Assembly: GCA_020721865.1 (NCBI GenBank) | Contig: DYLW01000017.1 | Coordinates: 1 to 49,180 of the forward strand | DNA length: 49,180 nucleotides | Source: Leptospira biflexa | Lineage (GTDB): Bacteria; Spirochaetota; Leptospiria; Turneriellales; DYLW01 | Reading direction: 5' to 3' | Shown here: positions 34,325 through 42,338 of the stretch, one piece after another | Layout of the letters: the number at the start of each line of letters is the position of its first letter | Position numbering within the stretch: position 1 is the first letter of the stretch | Notes under the pieces: generated by a model | The model's database searches: none | What the model was told of the DNA's origin: nothing | Seen by the model: only the letters and a program-made list of their open reading frames with translations | Translations under genes and position numbers: made by a program

Positions 34325-35833
34325 ATGGAAAACAACACAAAAAGAAAACCAATGTCTACCAAAGAAAGAATGGAAATCCCTCGCGTCCGGATGCCCATCC
34401 AGAAACCGGAGGACCGGATTAAAAATTTCAGTGAGGTTCCTCTGGGATTGGATATCAAAGATGCCATGCAGGAAGCGGAGCGGTGTCTGGATTGCAAGAA
34501 ACCCCTCTGCGTGACCGGATGTCCCGTGGGGATTGATATTCCCGGTTTTATCCAAAAAATCGCAGAAGGAGACTTTGAAGGTTCTGCCAGAGTGATGCGG
34601 GAAAGTAATTTTCTTCCCGGAATCACCGGAAGGGTGTGCCCGCAGGATAAACAGTGCGAGGCGGTCTGTATTGTGGGCAAAAAACACGAGCCGGTGGCCA
34701 TTGGATACCTGGAACGGTTCATTGCAGATTACGAGAGAAAAAATAAATTCAGCCGCCAGCCATACATAGAAGACAATACCGGTAAAAAAGTGGCCATCAT
34801 AGGAAGCGGCCCCGCTGGACTCACCGCCGCTTATGACCTGCGGGTAAAAGGACACCGGGTGGTTGTGTTTGAAGCTTTCCACCGGGGAGGCGGCGTGATG
34901 GTATACGGCATTCCCCGTTTCCGCCTGCCGATTGAGATCATAGACGAAGATCTGGCCCTTCTGGAGCAGATTGGGGTGGAGTTTGCGTATGACATGATCA
35001 TTGGAAAAATTCTGAGCGTGGATGATCTCCTGCAGAAGGAAGGCTTTGACGCGGTATTCATTGCCTCCGGTGCCGGGCTTCCCAAAATGCTGGGAATTCC
35101 GGGAGAAAATCTGAATGGTATCTATTCCGCCAATGAATACCTGACCCGTGTGAACCTGATGGGTGCGAATGAATTTCCCAAAAACGCAACCCCGCTCTTT
35201 CAGGGAAACAAGGTGACAGTCATTGGTGCGGGAAATACGGCCATGGACGTGATGCGCACCGCCAAACGTCTGGGTGCAAACGTCACCTGCGTATACCGCC
35301 GCAGTCGGGCGGAGGCACCGGCTCGGACGGAAGAGCTGGAACACGCAGAAGAAGAATTCATTAATTTTATGTGGCTCACCAACCCGGTGGAATTCATTGG
35401 AGATGAGAATAATTATGTGAAGCAGATGCGTTGTGCCAAAATGGTCCTCTCTGAACCGGATTCCAGCGGCAGACGCAAACCCATTCCCTCCGGGGAGGAG
35501 ATTGTCCTGGATACGGATACTGTTGTATTCTCTCTGGGCTGCGATGTGAACTCGCTGATTGCGGATGAAGACGAAGAAATCACCACCAATAAATGGGGTG
35601 TGATCATGGTGGACAGAAAAACCTACCACACTGCGAAAAAAGGGGTGTTTGCCGGCGGGGACTCCGTGACCGGCGGAGCCACTGTGATTCTCGCGATGGG
35701 ACAAGGCAAGGACGCCGCCGCGAAAATCCATGAATACCTTATGGGGAATTTCCCGTATGAGCTGGATGTTCCCACTGACCCCAACGCTTCGGGAATCCAG
35801 TGGGAGGGAAAATTCGTCACGGCCAAACGCTGA
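34325..35833 (+). CDS. nfnB: NfnB / GltD-like NADPH oxidoreductase subunit
   Basis: A 502-residue protein of the homotetrameric-glutamate-synthase (GltA/GltD-like) class. Cys-rich N-terminal Fe-S region: AERCLDCKKPLCVTGCPVG and GRVCPQDKQCEAVC. FAD Rossmann motif VAIIGSGPAGLTAAYDL near residue 156, NADPH motif VTVIGAGNTAMDVMRTAKRL near 298, and C-terminal GVFAGGDSVTGGATVILAMGQ. ATG 34325 follows GGGAG; the upstream in-frame TTG overlaps the nfnA stop and is less likely. With nfnA it forms the NfnAB complex. Its final 66 bases are repeated 1.2 kb downstream. Confidence 0.93.
   Translation: MENNTKRKPMSTKERMEIPRVRMPIQKPEDRIKNFSEVPLGLDIKDAMQEAERCLDCKKPLCVTGCPVGIDIPGFIQKIAEGDFEGSARVMRESNFLPGITGRVCPQDKQCEAVCIVGKKHEPVAIGYLERFIADYERKNKFSRQPYIEDNTGKKVAIIGSGPAGLTAAYDLRVKGHRVVVFEAFHRGGGVMVYGIPRFRLPIEIIDEDLALLEQIGVEFAYDMIIGKILSVDDLLQKEGFDAVFIASGAGLPKMLGIPGENLNGIYSANEYLTRVNLMGANEFPKNATPLFQGNKVTVIGAGNTAMDVMRTAKRLGANVTCVYRRSRAEAPARTEELEHAEEEFINFMWLTNPVEFIGDENNYVKQMRCAKMVLSEPDSSGRRKPIPSGEEIVLDTDTVVFSLGCDVNSLIADEDEEITTNKWGVIMVDRKTYHTAKKGVFAGGDSVTGGATVILAMGQGKDAAAKIHEYLMGNFPYELDVPTDPNASGIQWEGKFVTAKR
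35768..35833 (+). repeat. left copy of 66-bp nfnB 3'-end direct repeat (putative attachment site)
   Basis: Covers the last 21 codons and stop of nfnB. It matches 37016-37080 with one single-base deletion and four third-position differences in the right copy, so both ends encode ...WEGKFVTAKR. The interval between copies is AT-rich cassette DNA. Confidence 0.85.
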
Positions 35834-36145
35834 CCGGAATCCCCCTTTCCGGACATGAAAATCCTGGTGGTTCAAAACCCGCCGATGGGTGTCATTTTAT
35901 CAATGTGAGTGTATATATCAGGGAGAATAAAATCTTATTGATATGGTGACGTCACTATTGCCATTTTCCGTCCGGAATTTCATCCTCACCCGGACGCCGG
36001 AAAGAAATATAAAAGAATATCCCAAAGTAGAAACTGACGACGTCCGGCATGATTATAAATTCATCAATGGACAAAATGGGGAAATGATTAGGGAGCTCTT
36101 GCCAAAAATTTCGGGCAGGCGGAAAAATATCGGTGCAAAGATTTG
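35834..36145. other. 312-bp intergenic stretch inside the repeat-bounded segment
   Basis: No gene supported. Directly after the nfnB stop, CCGGAA (35834-35839) and TTCCGG (35847-35852) can form a weak hairpin without a T run. The remainder has short open frames on both strands without ribosome binding sites or recognisable motifs. It changes from moderate to low GC content moving right. Confidence 0.4.
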
Positions 36146-36397
36146 TTATACTGGCTCTTCATCTACCAATTTCATTTCATTAATTAATGTTTCTGGTGCT
36201 ATATCCTGTTCGTTTGGCCAAGTTACAGCTCCAAATAAGATTCCTACCTGGTTAAAATAGTTTATATTTTTAAGTTCTTTAAAAACACCTTTATTGAGAT
36301 AAGGCTTCAAGTCAAATAAACCTTTTCTTCCATCCTCTATTTCAACATATATTTTGTATTCAGGTTTTGGTTTTACAATATTTACATCCCAATACAT
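36146..36397 (-). CDS. DUF2442 domain protein
   Basis: An 83-residue protein starting MYWDVNIVKPKPEYKIYVEI, with DGRKGLFDLKPYLNKGVFKEL and a late VTWPNEQDIAPETLI, the standard DUF2442 pattern. ATG 36397 is preferred because GAGGTGA precedes it; the longer frame to 36442 would overlap the DUF4160 gene. It follows the DUF4160 gene by 10 bases on the same strand. DUF4160-DUF2442 pairs recur on mobile and accessory DNA and are suspected toxin-antitoxin-like modules, but the mechanism is not established as far as I know. AT-rich composition supports acquisition. Confidence 0.88.
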   Translation of the reverse strand: MYWDVNIVKPKPEYKIYVEIEDGRKGLFDLKPYLNKGVFKELKNINYFNQVGILFGAVTWPNEQDIAPETLINEMKLVDEEPV

Positions 36398-36407
36398 ATA
36401 ATCACCT

Positions 36408-36674
36408 CTATAATGGATTAATTTTATATGGATTTTCGCCACTAATTGATATTTCCCAATCAGCTATTAATTCGTCTCTGTGTAATTCGATCCACGCCTG
36501 TACTAATCTCAATTGTTTTCTTGGTAATTTACCAGCAAGAATCTCGCCATCTTCAATAGTAATAGATGCTTCAAATTCAGAATATTTAGCATGAATATGT
36601 GGTAAATTGTGATGCGTATTATCAATCAGATACATTCGGATAATTATTCCGTAAAACATAGATATGATTGGCAT
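36408..36674 (-). CDS. DUF4160 domain protein
   Basis: An 88-residue protein of near-textbook DUF4160 sequence: MPIISMFYGIIIRMYLIDN, HNLPHIHAKYSEFEASITIE, GEILAGKLPRKQLRLVQAWI and a closing NPYKINPL. Full length for the family. GGGAG lies at the proper distance before ATG 36674. It is the first gene of a two-gene unit with DUF2442. Both sit in the AT-rich segment bounded by the duplicated nfnB ends, so they are probably the cargo of that insertion. Confidence 0.92.
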   Translation of the reverse strand: MPIISMFYGIIIRMYLIDNTHHNLPHIHAKYSEFEASITIEDGEILAGKLPRKQLRLVQAWIELHRDELIADWEISISGENPYKINPL

Positions 36675-36767
36675 TAAAAAACTCCCTAATTTTTTTATTC
36701 TATTTTTATCAATATTTTATTGGTCGTAAATCTGTGTTCTGGCCCCAATTAATCAAGCACTTTTTTG

Positions 36768-36938
36768 TTAGTGCAAATAATAGGATCCAACGCTTCCCAG
36801 GGGGATAAATAACCCAGCATTTCCAACATCCATTCTCGTTGTACAATTCAATGAACCTCCGAATTGTATTCCTTTGTCAAGACCTCCAAATCTATTTGAT
36901 TTTGGCACTCTTCGTCTTATAAGGATGGCTTCTTTCAT
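36768..36938 (-). CDS. small peptide gene, unknown
   Basis: A 56-residue peptide beginning MKEAILIRRRVPKSNRFGGL, then a Gly/Asn-rich second half (DKGIQFGGSLNCTTRM, NAGLFIPLGSVGSYYL). An AAAGGAGG five bases before ATG 36938 is one of the strongest binding sites in the window and is why I report this ORF. No family recognised. The basic start plus Gly-rich tail with a Cys and two Thr recalls secreted or modified peptides, but there is no maturation enzyme gene nearby, so that idea is weak. It lies inside the repeat-bounded cassette. Confidence 0.45.
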   Translation of the reverse strand: MKEAILIRRRVPKSNRFGGLDKGIQFGGSLNCTTRMDVGNAGLFIPLGSVGSYYLH

Positions 36939-37015
36939 AACGTCCTCCTTTTTCAACCTTTTTTATATTAATTTATGCTCGGTTGAAACCGGGGCAGGTA
37001 TAATTTTATCCGAAT

Positions 37016-37080
37016 GTTCCCACGACCCCAACGCTTCGGGAATCCAGTGGGAAGGTAAGTTTGTCACGGCCAAACGCTGA
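37016..37080 (+). repeat. right copy of nfnB 3'-end direct repeat (putative attachment site)
   Basis: A 65-bp copy of the end of nfnB in the same orientation, including the TGA. It lacks one T early on, so it is out of frame with the first few codons. The other differences (GAG/GAA, GGA/GGT, AAA/AAG, TTC/TTT) are all synonymous. No nfnB sequence precedes it. This is what is left when an element integrates at a gene's 3' end and supplies a substitute end. Confidence 0.85.
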
Positions 37081-37177
37081 AAAAAGATTGATTTAACGGA
37101 AGCGGGCTTCCTCTCCAGATAAAGCGTATCGATCTTCTCTGTCCACCGGAGGAAGGGTAGGGGCGTCCGGCATCGTC

Positions 37178-38509
37178 TCAGGGATGGATTCTCTCCAGTT
37201 TTTCCACCGCCGATGGGTCCATCTGGATATGGTAGTCTATCTTCTGCGGCCTGTCCGGGGTGACTGTCACCATTTCCATGTCCGGTGCCCGGATGCTGGT
37301 TGTGGTGACTGTCCCCGATGCCTGCGAAACGGCAGAATGGTTGTATACAATATATTTATTACCCCCGGATTTGTATAAGATGGTAAAGCTTGTGGTGCCG
37401 GTAATCCCCGGATTGGATCCATTTACCACACGATAGGAATATGGGTACAGTGTCTGGGCACCCGATGAATACGCGGCGGGAATATAGGCCGGCTTATGGG
37501 TCATGGTATAGGGGACAATAGTGAATGTATTGCTGTCTGTTCCGCTTTTTCCGGAATTCGCGTCCAGAAGGCTGGCCAGAAAAAAACGGTAGGAACAATC
37601 AAAGTACTCATACCCGGCCTGCCGGTGATCTCCGCAATTCGAGAGATAATTCCCGTCCGCCACTTCCTGAATCACAAGGTTGATGGATTCCATGCCGGGT
37701 TTGGGGCTTTGGAAAATGCGGGTGAGGATTTCCTCCCCAAAAATGTCCGCCAGATAGCGGAAGTATGTGTACACATGGGAATAATCCCATAATTGCCCAT
37801 CCCAACCAATCAGGGAATCATCATCGGTGTTCCAGAAATAGTTCAGGCGGGAGGTCTGCGGCCCATATCCGGTGATATCGGATGCCAGCTCGGAGAGACC
37901 CTCATTCAGCCAAGTTTCCTCCGAGTAATTATATGTGAGCATGTGGTTGTAGTGCAGCAGATGCTGGTATTCATGGGCGACTGTCCCCAGCAAATCGGAG
38001 GATTGTACATCGGCCGGATATGTGTCAATATACAGAATTTCCCGCTCATTGGAATGCCGCTTGAGCTGGGAATACGCACTTTTATCCGAATACAGATCGA
38101 TGGGATTGAAATAGCCGGCAATGTACGAATTTCCTGGGGTATAGCCATCGTCTATGTCCAGAAAAAGGAGGGTCACCTTCCTATCCATATCCACGTCCGA
38201 TGGAGAGCCATAGCGGGAATGTTCAATGGGTGCAATCTGGCTATCAAAAGCATCAATGGCACGGAACACCGCCGTATCCGGAATCCCGGAGTCCACGGCT
38301 TTATAGGCCACCACGTTGGAGCCAGATCCAATAAAGACGGCGGGGACAGCCACCGGCGTTTCCACATCCCCGCGGATTTTCAACGCCCAGAAGGAGCGGG
38401 TTCCAAAGGGATGCTCCAGGGAATCCTCCCCAATGTGCACGCATCCGGCGGAAAAACCCAATAGGGTGACAGTCACCATGGCCTTTATGAATTTATTCAA
38501 TATATTCAT
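37178..38509 (-). CDS. M30 (hyicolysin/pallilysin-like) metallopeptidase lipoprotein
   Basis: A 443-residue exported zinc peptidase. The signal ends in the lipobox LLGFSAGC (Cys near residue 23). Active-site motif TVAHEYQHLLHYN near residues 175-190 (HExxH) and the downstream glutamate helix EETWLNEGLSELASDITGYG near 198-217 match peptidase family M30. In treponemes a related protease degrades host matrix and fibrin. An environmental organism may use it for protein scavenging. A C-terminal beta domain (about 340-430) follows. It is the third gene of the tolC operon, 16 bases after the DUF2452 gene, but as a lipoprotein it need not be a TolC substrate. Confidence 0.9.
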   Translation of the reverse strand: MNILNKFIKAMVTVTLLGFSAGCVHIGEDSLEHPFGTRSFWALKIRGDVETPVAVPAVFIGSGSNVVAYKAVDSGIPDTAVFRAIDAFDSQIAPIEHSRYGSPSDVDMDRKVTLLFLDIDDGYTPGNSYIAGYFNPIDLYSDKSAYSQLKRHSNEREILYIDTYPADVQSSDLLGTVAHEYQHLLHYNHMLTYNYSEETWLNEGLSELASDITGYGPQTSRLNYFWNTDDDSLIGWDGQLWDYSHVYTYFRYLADIFGEEILTRIFQSPKPGMESINLVIQEVADGNYLSNCGDHRQAGYEYFDCSYRFFLASLLDANSGKSGTDSNTFTIVPYTMTHKPAYIPAAYSSGAQTLYPYSYRVVNGSNPGITGTTSFTILYKSGGNKYIVYNHSAVSQASGTVTTTSIRAPDMEMVTVTPDRPQKIDYHIQMDPSAVEKLERIHP

Positions 38510-38525
38510 CTTTACTTATCCCATA

Positions 38526-38966
38526 TTATCCATTTTCCAGCTTTTCATAGGATAAATCCGGCTGCACACGGTAGGCATCCATATACTCGTCGATGGGTTC
38601 GCCATTCCAGTCCTCCGGAGAAAGCCGACTGAAATATACATCGGTTGGGGGATTTGTGCCATTCTTTTTTCTGCGGTACAGATAGATGGTATCTCCCGGT
38701 TTTTTGGGGAAGTTGCAGGGAATGTGGTGCAGGGCAATGTCTTCCTCTGCTTTTTCCATGATTTCTTTTGCCATTTCCTGGAGATGCCGGATTTCTTTGA
38801 GGATCACGTCCAGTTTCTGGTGGACGCCCAGTTTCACGGAGGCGGTGGCTTTTTCAATTTCCGCCGCTTTATCCACCAGGCGGATGGGAGCATCCCCGGC
38901 GGAAACCGGGTATGCCAGAGAGTTTTTATGGGCAATAATTGGGGATGCTTTTTCTCCGCTTTCCAC
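38526..38966 (-). CDS. DUF2452 domain protein
   Basis: A 146-residue cytoplasmic protein with GTG start at 38966; GAGGTGG lies about ten bases upstream. It matches DUF2452 by LGVHQKLDVILKEIRHLQEM, a central HHIPCNFPKKPGDTIYLYRR and YFSRLSPEDWNGEPIDEYM with the following AYRVQPDLS. Function unknown; the middle helix is coiled-coil-like. It begins five bases after the tolC stop, so it is in the same operon as tolC and the M30 peptidase. Confidence 0.85.
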   Translation of the reverse strand: MESGEKASPIIAHKNSLAYPVSAGDAPIRLVDKAAEIEKATASVKLGVHQKLDVILKEIRHLQEMAKEIMEKAEEDIALHHIPCNFPKKPGDTIYLYRRKKNGTNPPTDVYFSRLSPEDWNGEPIDEYMDAYRVQPDLSYEKLENG

Positions 38967-38971
38967 CCGGA

Positions 38972-40660
38972 TTAATCCACCTCTTTTATGATGCGTTCAA
39001 TGTCGATTTTGTATCTGTCAAAGATTTCATTTTTGGCCAGATCATACTGTAACAGGGCGATATTAAACTGCACCAGGCTTTCCAATTCCTGTTGCCGGGC
39101 ACGGGTCACGGAATCCAATGCGTTTTTTACTTGAACGGAGTTGAATTTTCCCTGCCGGGCACGCTGCATTAACAGGTAGTAATACGCTTCTGACTGGGTC
39201 CGGGCGTTCCGGGATTTGAGGAGTACCTCATGGGTCAGGCGGACGCGTTCCAGTTTGTTTGTCACATCGTCCCGGATTTCCTGTCGCAAGTCCTCAAGGT
39301 TAATCTTTGCCTGTTTCACATGCAGATGGGCATTTCGGACGTCTGTTTTTACGCCTTCATCCCAGAGGGGGTAGCTCATTTTCACCCCGGCACTCCAGGC
39401 GGGATACGTGAGAGCTCCCACATCGCCCCATGCCGGTCCAATCTTTTCATCCTGCCCATGGGAGGAAATCTGAAATTTGGCACTCACAGAAGGCATGGCT
39501 CCGTTTTCGCTTTTATCCACTTCCATTTCCGCATTTTCCAGATTCAGCAGGGCATTTTTATAGTCCACCCGTTTGGTAAATGCTGCGGCCAGAGCCTGGT
39601 CTTTATCCATGGACGGCAGGGTATCCACCAGATTGGTGACGCCTTCCACCGCCGTTTCCGGAGGCATATTGATGGTACGCAGGAGTTTGCGGACGGCTTC
39701 CTGGTAATTCTGACGGGAGAGAGCCACTTTTGCCTCTGCACTTTCCACCAGGGCATTATACTGGTTCAGGTCAAACCGTTCGGCCAGACCGATGCGTATA
39801 TTCCGGGCAATAATATTACGGACAGTGCGGGCACTCTGGAGCTCCAGTTCGGCGTTTTTCAGGGCTTCCTTTTGTATGGTTACCTGCCAGTAATCCACCA
39901 GGGCACTCACCACCAGGCCGGAGAGTTCAAAGAGGAGGCCGTCTCTTTGCATTTTTGCATTATTCATGGCCATTTTTTCATCTTTTCTATCCGAATAACC
40001 AAATGCGTTTTTCAAGAGTTCCTGCTGGATCATCAGGGAAAAATTGGGCTTATGGTAGGCGGGATCCTCCGGTTTAATCACCACGGTGGACATCCCCATA
40101 TTCATGGCGAGGGCGGAATCATTGGAATCGGAAAAACTTTCTGTCACACCCAGTTGCACCAAGGTTCCGGTGGAGAATAATTTGGATATGGACGCGGTAG
40201 CGTTCATCTGGTACATCTCCGTGCCGCTGAAAACCGTGCTGCCGGAGGTGGGGTTTTTCTGTTTGGAATAGGTGCCTTCTGCGGATACCACCGGTGCGTA
40301 TTTTTTATTCAGCTTTCGCAGGCCGGTGTCTGTCATCACCAGATCGTATTTGGCGGCTCGCAGAGTGAGATTCTGTTTGATGACCAGCTCAATGGCTTTT
40401 TCAATGGGGATTTCCACTCCCTGGATGGTGAATGTCTGCTTTTCCGCCGATTTGTCTGCATCCGGATTCGCAGGCGTGGGATCCTCTATTGCCGATGGCG
40501 GATTGTCCGGGCTGGGATTTTCCTGCGAGTACAGGAATCCTGCGTATGAACCCAGAAAAAGAACCATGAGTACGGGCATTAAATAAATTTTTTTCCTCAT
40601 GCTTTGTTTGGAACTTAGAGGGGAATGTCCTGTCAATCCCAATACCGTAATATTTTTCAT
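38972..40660 (-). CDS. tolC: TolC-family outer-membrane efflux protein
   Basis: A 562-residue TolC-like protein. Two internal repeats of long amphipathic helices and short strands are visible: YQEAVRKLLRTINMPPETAV after LNQYNALVESAEAKVALSRQ, and DVRNAHLHVKQAKINLEDLR with LRQEIRDDVTNKLERVRLTH later. Terminal SLVQFNIALLQYDLAKNEIF is typical. A strong GGAGG precedes ATG 40660, which gives a 20-residue extension before the obvious signal peptide. ATG 40600 (MRKKIYLMPVLMVLFLGSYA) is the alternative start but has no binding site. No membrane-fusion protein or pump gene is adjacent, so its partner is elsewhere. Confidence 0.93.
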   Translation of the reverse strand: MKNITVLGLTGHSPLSSKQSMRKKIYLMPVLMVLFLGSYAGFLYSQENPSPDNPPSAIEDPTPANPDADKSAEKQTFTIQGVEIPIEKAIELVIKQNLTLRAAKYDLVMTDTGLRKLNKKYAPVVSAEGTYSKQKNPTSGSTVFSGTEMYQMNATASISKLFSTGTLVQLGVTESFSDSNDSALAMNMGMSTVVIKPEDPAYHKPNFSLMIQQELLKNAFGYSDRKDEKMAMNNAKMQRDGLLFELSGLVVSALVDYWQVTIQKEALKNAELELQSARTVRNIIARNIRIGLAERFDLNQYNALVESAEAKVALSRQNYQEAVRKLLRTINMPPETAVEGVTNLVDTLPSMDKDQALAAAFTKRVDYKNALLNLENAEMEVDKSENGAMPSVSAKFQISSHGQDEKIGPAWGDVGALTYPAWSAGVKMSYPLWDEGVKTDVRNAHLHVKQAKINLEDLRQEIRDDVTNKLERVRLTHEVLLKSRNARTQSEAYYYLLMQRARQGKFNSVQVKNALDSVTRARQQELESLVQFNIALLQYDLAKNEIFDRYKIDIERIIKEVD

Positions 40661-40835
40661 TTTTCCTCCTTGAGTGGCTGGGGCACTTTAAAAAACCGAC
40701 AGAAAATGTAAACAATTGTTTAAAACGTATGTTTGACAGATTTTTTGGAATTCTTTCCCTTTTGACCCACGTTGGCTTTTTTTTATTTGGGTTACACTCT
40801 TTAATAATTTATAAAAACAAACACGGGGAAATTAT

Positions 40836-40982
40836 ATGGAGCCAAAAAAAATTCTGATTGTGGATTTCCCGTTGATAACGACAACACTAACCCGGCATTT
40901 AGCGGTAAGCCCGCCCTCCCGTGGATTAACTGGGTTTCTTATCGCAAAAGAAGCGGAAATACATATTCAGCCGGAAAAATAA
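40836..40982 (+). pseudogene. truncated receiver-domain gene remnant
   Basis: An open frame of 48 codons opens MEPKKILIVDFPLITTTLTR, the first strand and helix of a response-regulator receiver domain (usually KILIVDDxPLI), with GGGG before the ATG. After about 24 residues homology ends and the frame continues through the antisense of the convergent receiver gene to a chance stop. A deletion has probably removed the rest of an older regulator gene. Confidence 0.55.
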
Positions 40983-41435
40983 CTCATAATCCGTCACCGG
41001 CTTTTTGATATAGTCAATGGCGTCCGGAGGAATAAACCGGTTCGCCAGCTCCAGGGAGGGATCTTTTTTGCAGATGATCAGGATGGGAAGGGATTCCTCC
41101 TTGGCCTTGATATTTTTCAGCAGATCAAAACCGGTTTTATTCCGGTCGGAGACATCCAGAAAAACCAGATGGAATTTTTCCTTCTTAATTATTTCCAAAT
41201 TATTATCATTATACGTGGAGTTATAAATATCCACATCAAAGTTTTCTTCCACCACTTGGGAGATAATCTCCCTTTCTTTTTCGTCTTCGGTGATAATTAA
41301 AAGCCGGTGGGGTACCTCTTCGTGGATACTCCGATCACAGATTTTCTTTTTCACTTTCACCACGGATTCCCTTGTTTCTTTCCCTTGCGGTGTCAATAAA
41401 TTATTATTAAGTAACCTCTGAAAAAGTCCATCCAT
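40926..41435 (-). CDS. receiver-domain (response regulator-like) protein
   Basis: A 169-residue protein. The first 42 residues are a basic extension (NNNLLTPQGKETRESVVKVK) and residues about 43-165 are a receiver domain: RLLIITEDEKEREIIS gives the acidic pocket, HLVFLDVSDRNKTGFDLLK holds the phospho-acceptor Asp, and AIDYIKKPVTDYE carries the conserved Lys. No output domain, so it is a single-domain regulator. Conserved Thr/Ser after strand 4 is a Cys in ILIICKKD, a departure that may slow or alter signalling. It converges on the truncated receiver remnant, overlapping its frame. Confidence 0.85.
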   Translation of the reverse strand: MDGLFQRLLNNNLLTPQGKETRESVVKVKKKICDRSIHEEVPHRLLIITEDEKEREIISQVVEENFDVDIYNSTYNDNNLEIIKKEKFHLVFLDVSDRNKTGFDLLKNIKAKEESLPILIICKKDPSLELANRFIPPDAIDYIKKPVTDYELFFRLNMYFRFFCDKKPS

Positions 41436-41568
41436 GGATCGGAAGTAAACTCTGAATCTTTTCCAGAGTTTATTTAATTTTAGAGGGGTTAATTTTTATA
41501 CCAATAAAAATATATATCCTTATTTCTTTTCTTGTTTACGTCCAGTCCATGGGCGGCAGGCTAACTCT

Positions 41569-42330
41569 ATGGGAGAATTCGCTGTCCAGGCATCCGGGGT
41601 TTCGCTGGTCATTGGCAATAATGCCATACTAAAGGATATCTCCTTCCAGCTCACCAATAATGAAACCATTGTCCTGATGGGAAAAAACGGAAGCGGAAAA
41701 ACTATGATACTGAAAACCGTTGTGGGTTTGTTCCGTCCGCAAAAGGGGACAGTCACCGTTTTTAACCGGGATATCCATAAAATGAAGCCAGAAGAAGCCG
41801 ATGAAGTCCGGAAAAAAATCGGTTACGTATTCCAGAAATCCGGATTGTTTGATTCCATGCGAGTGGGAGAGAATGTGTCCTTTGGCATCCGCAGGTTTCA
41901 GAAAATCTCCCGCGAAGAGGCAAACACAAAGGCCATTGAGGCACTGCGACGGTCCGGTCTGAAGGATGTGGAATCCAGGCTTCCCTCGGAGCTTTCCGGT
42001 GGAATGCAGAAACGTGCCGGCATTGCCCGTGCCATTGCCATGGATCCGGAGCTCCTGCTCATGGATGACCCCACTGCGGGGCTGGACCCGGTGCTGACAG
42101 ACGCCATTGCGGATTTAATTATTGAAATCCGGGAAACGTTGCACAGCTCTTTTATAATTGTCACCCATGATCTGAAACTGGCACGCAAGCTGGCGGACCG
42201 AATTGGCCTCATGGTTAACGGCAAACTCCATGGGATTGTTCCCACGGATGAATTTATGGAAACGGAAGAACCCTACTACCGGCAGTTCCGGGAAGGTTTG
42301 CTGACCGGTCCCATCCCCGTCATTGAATAG
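41569..42330 (+). CDS. MlaF-like ABC transporter ATPase, orphan
   Basis: A 253-residue ABC ATPase. It has Walker A GKNGSGKTM near residue 40, Q-loop VFQKSGLFDSMRVGENVSFG, signature ELSGGMQKRAGIARAI, Walker B LLLMDDPTAGLDP and H-loop VTHD. The FQKSGLFDSM...V.ENV.F segment and SGGMQKR are characteristic of the Mla/Ttg2 phospholipid-transport ATPases. Normally mlaE and an MCE-domain gene follow, but here trhA and mutY do, so the permease must be elsewhere. D-D-P replaces the usual D-E-P in Walker B, which is common in MlaF. Confidence 0.9.
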   Translation: MGEFAVQASGVSLVIGNNAILKDISFQLTNNETIVLMGKNGSGKTMILKTVVGLFRPQKGTVTVFNRDIHKMKPEEADEVRKKIGYVFQKSGLFDSMRVGENVSFGIRRFQKISREEANTKAIEALRRSGLKDVESRLPSELSGGMQKRAGIARAIAMDPELLLMDDPTAGLDPVLTDAIADLIIEIRETLHSSFIIVTHDLKLARKLADRIGLMVNGKLHGIVPTDEFMETEEPYYRQFREGLLTGPIPVIE

Positions 42331-42338
42331 GAATAATT

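Noticed and set aside
33947..35875. 642-codon minus-strand frame opposite nfnAB
   Set aside because: It mirrors the coding bias of nfnA and nfnB, which have full family motifs; its translation is His/Phe-rich and unlike any protein.
36768..36938. RiPP precursor
   Set aside because: No leader motif, maturase or exporter gene in the surroundings; kept only as an unknown small peptide.
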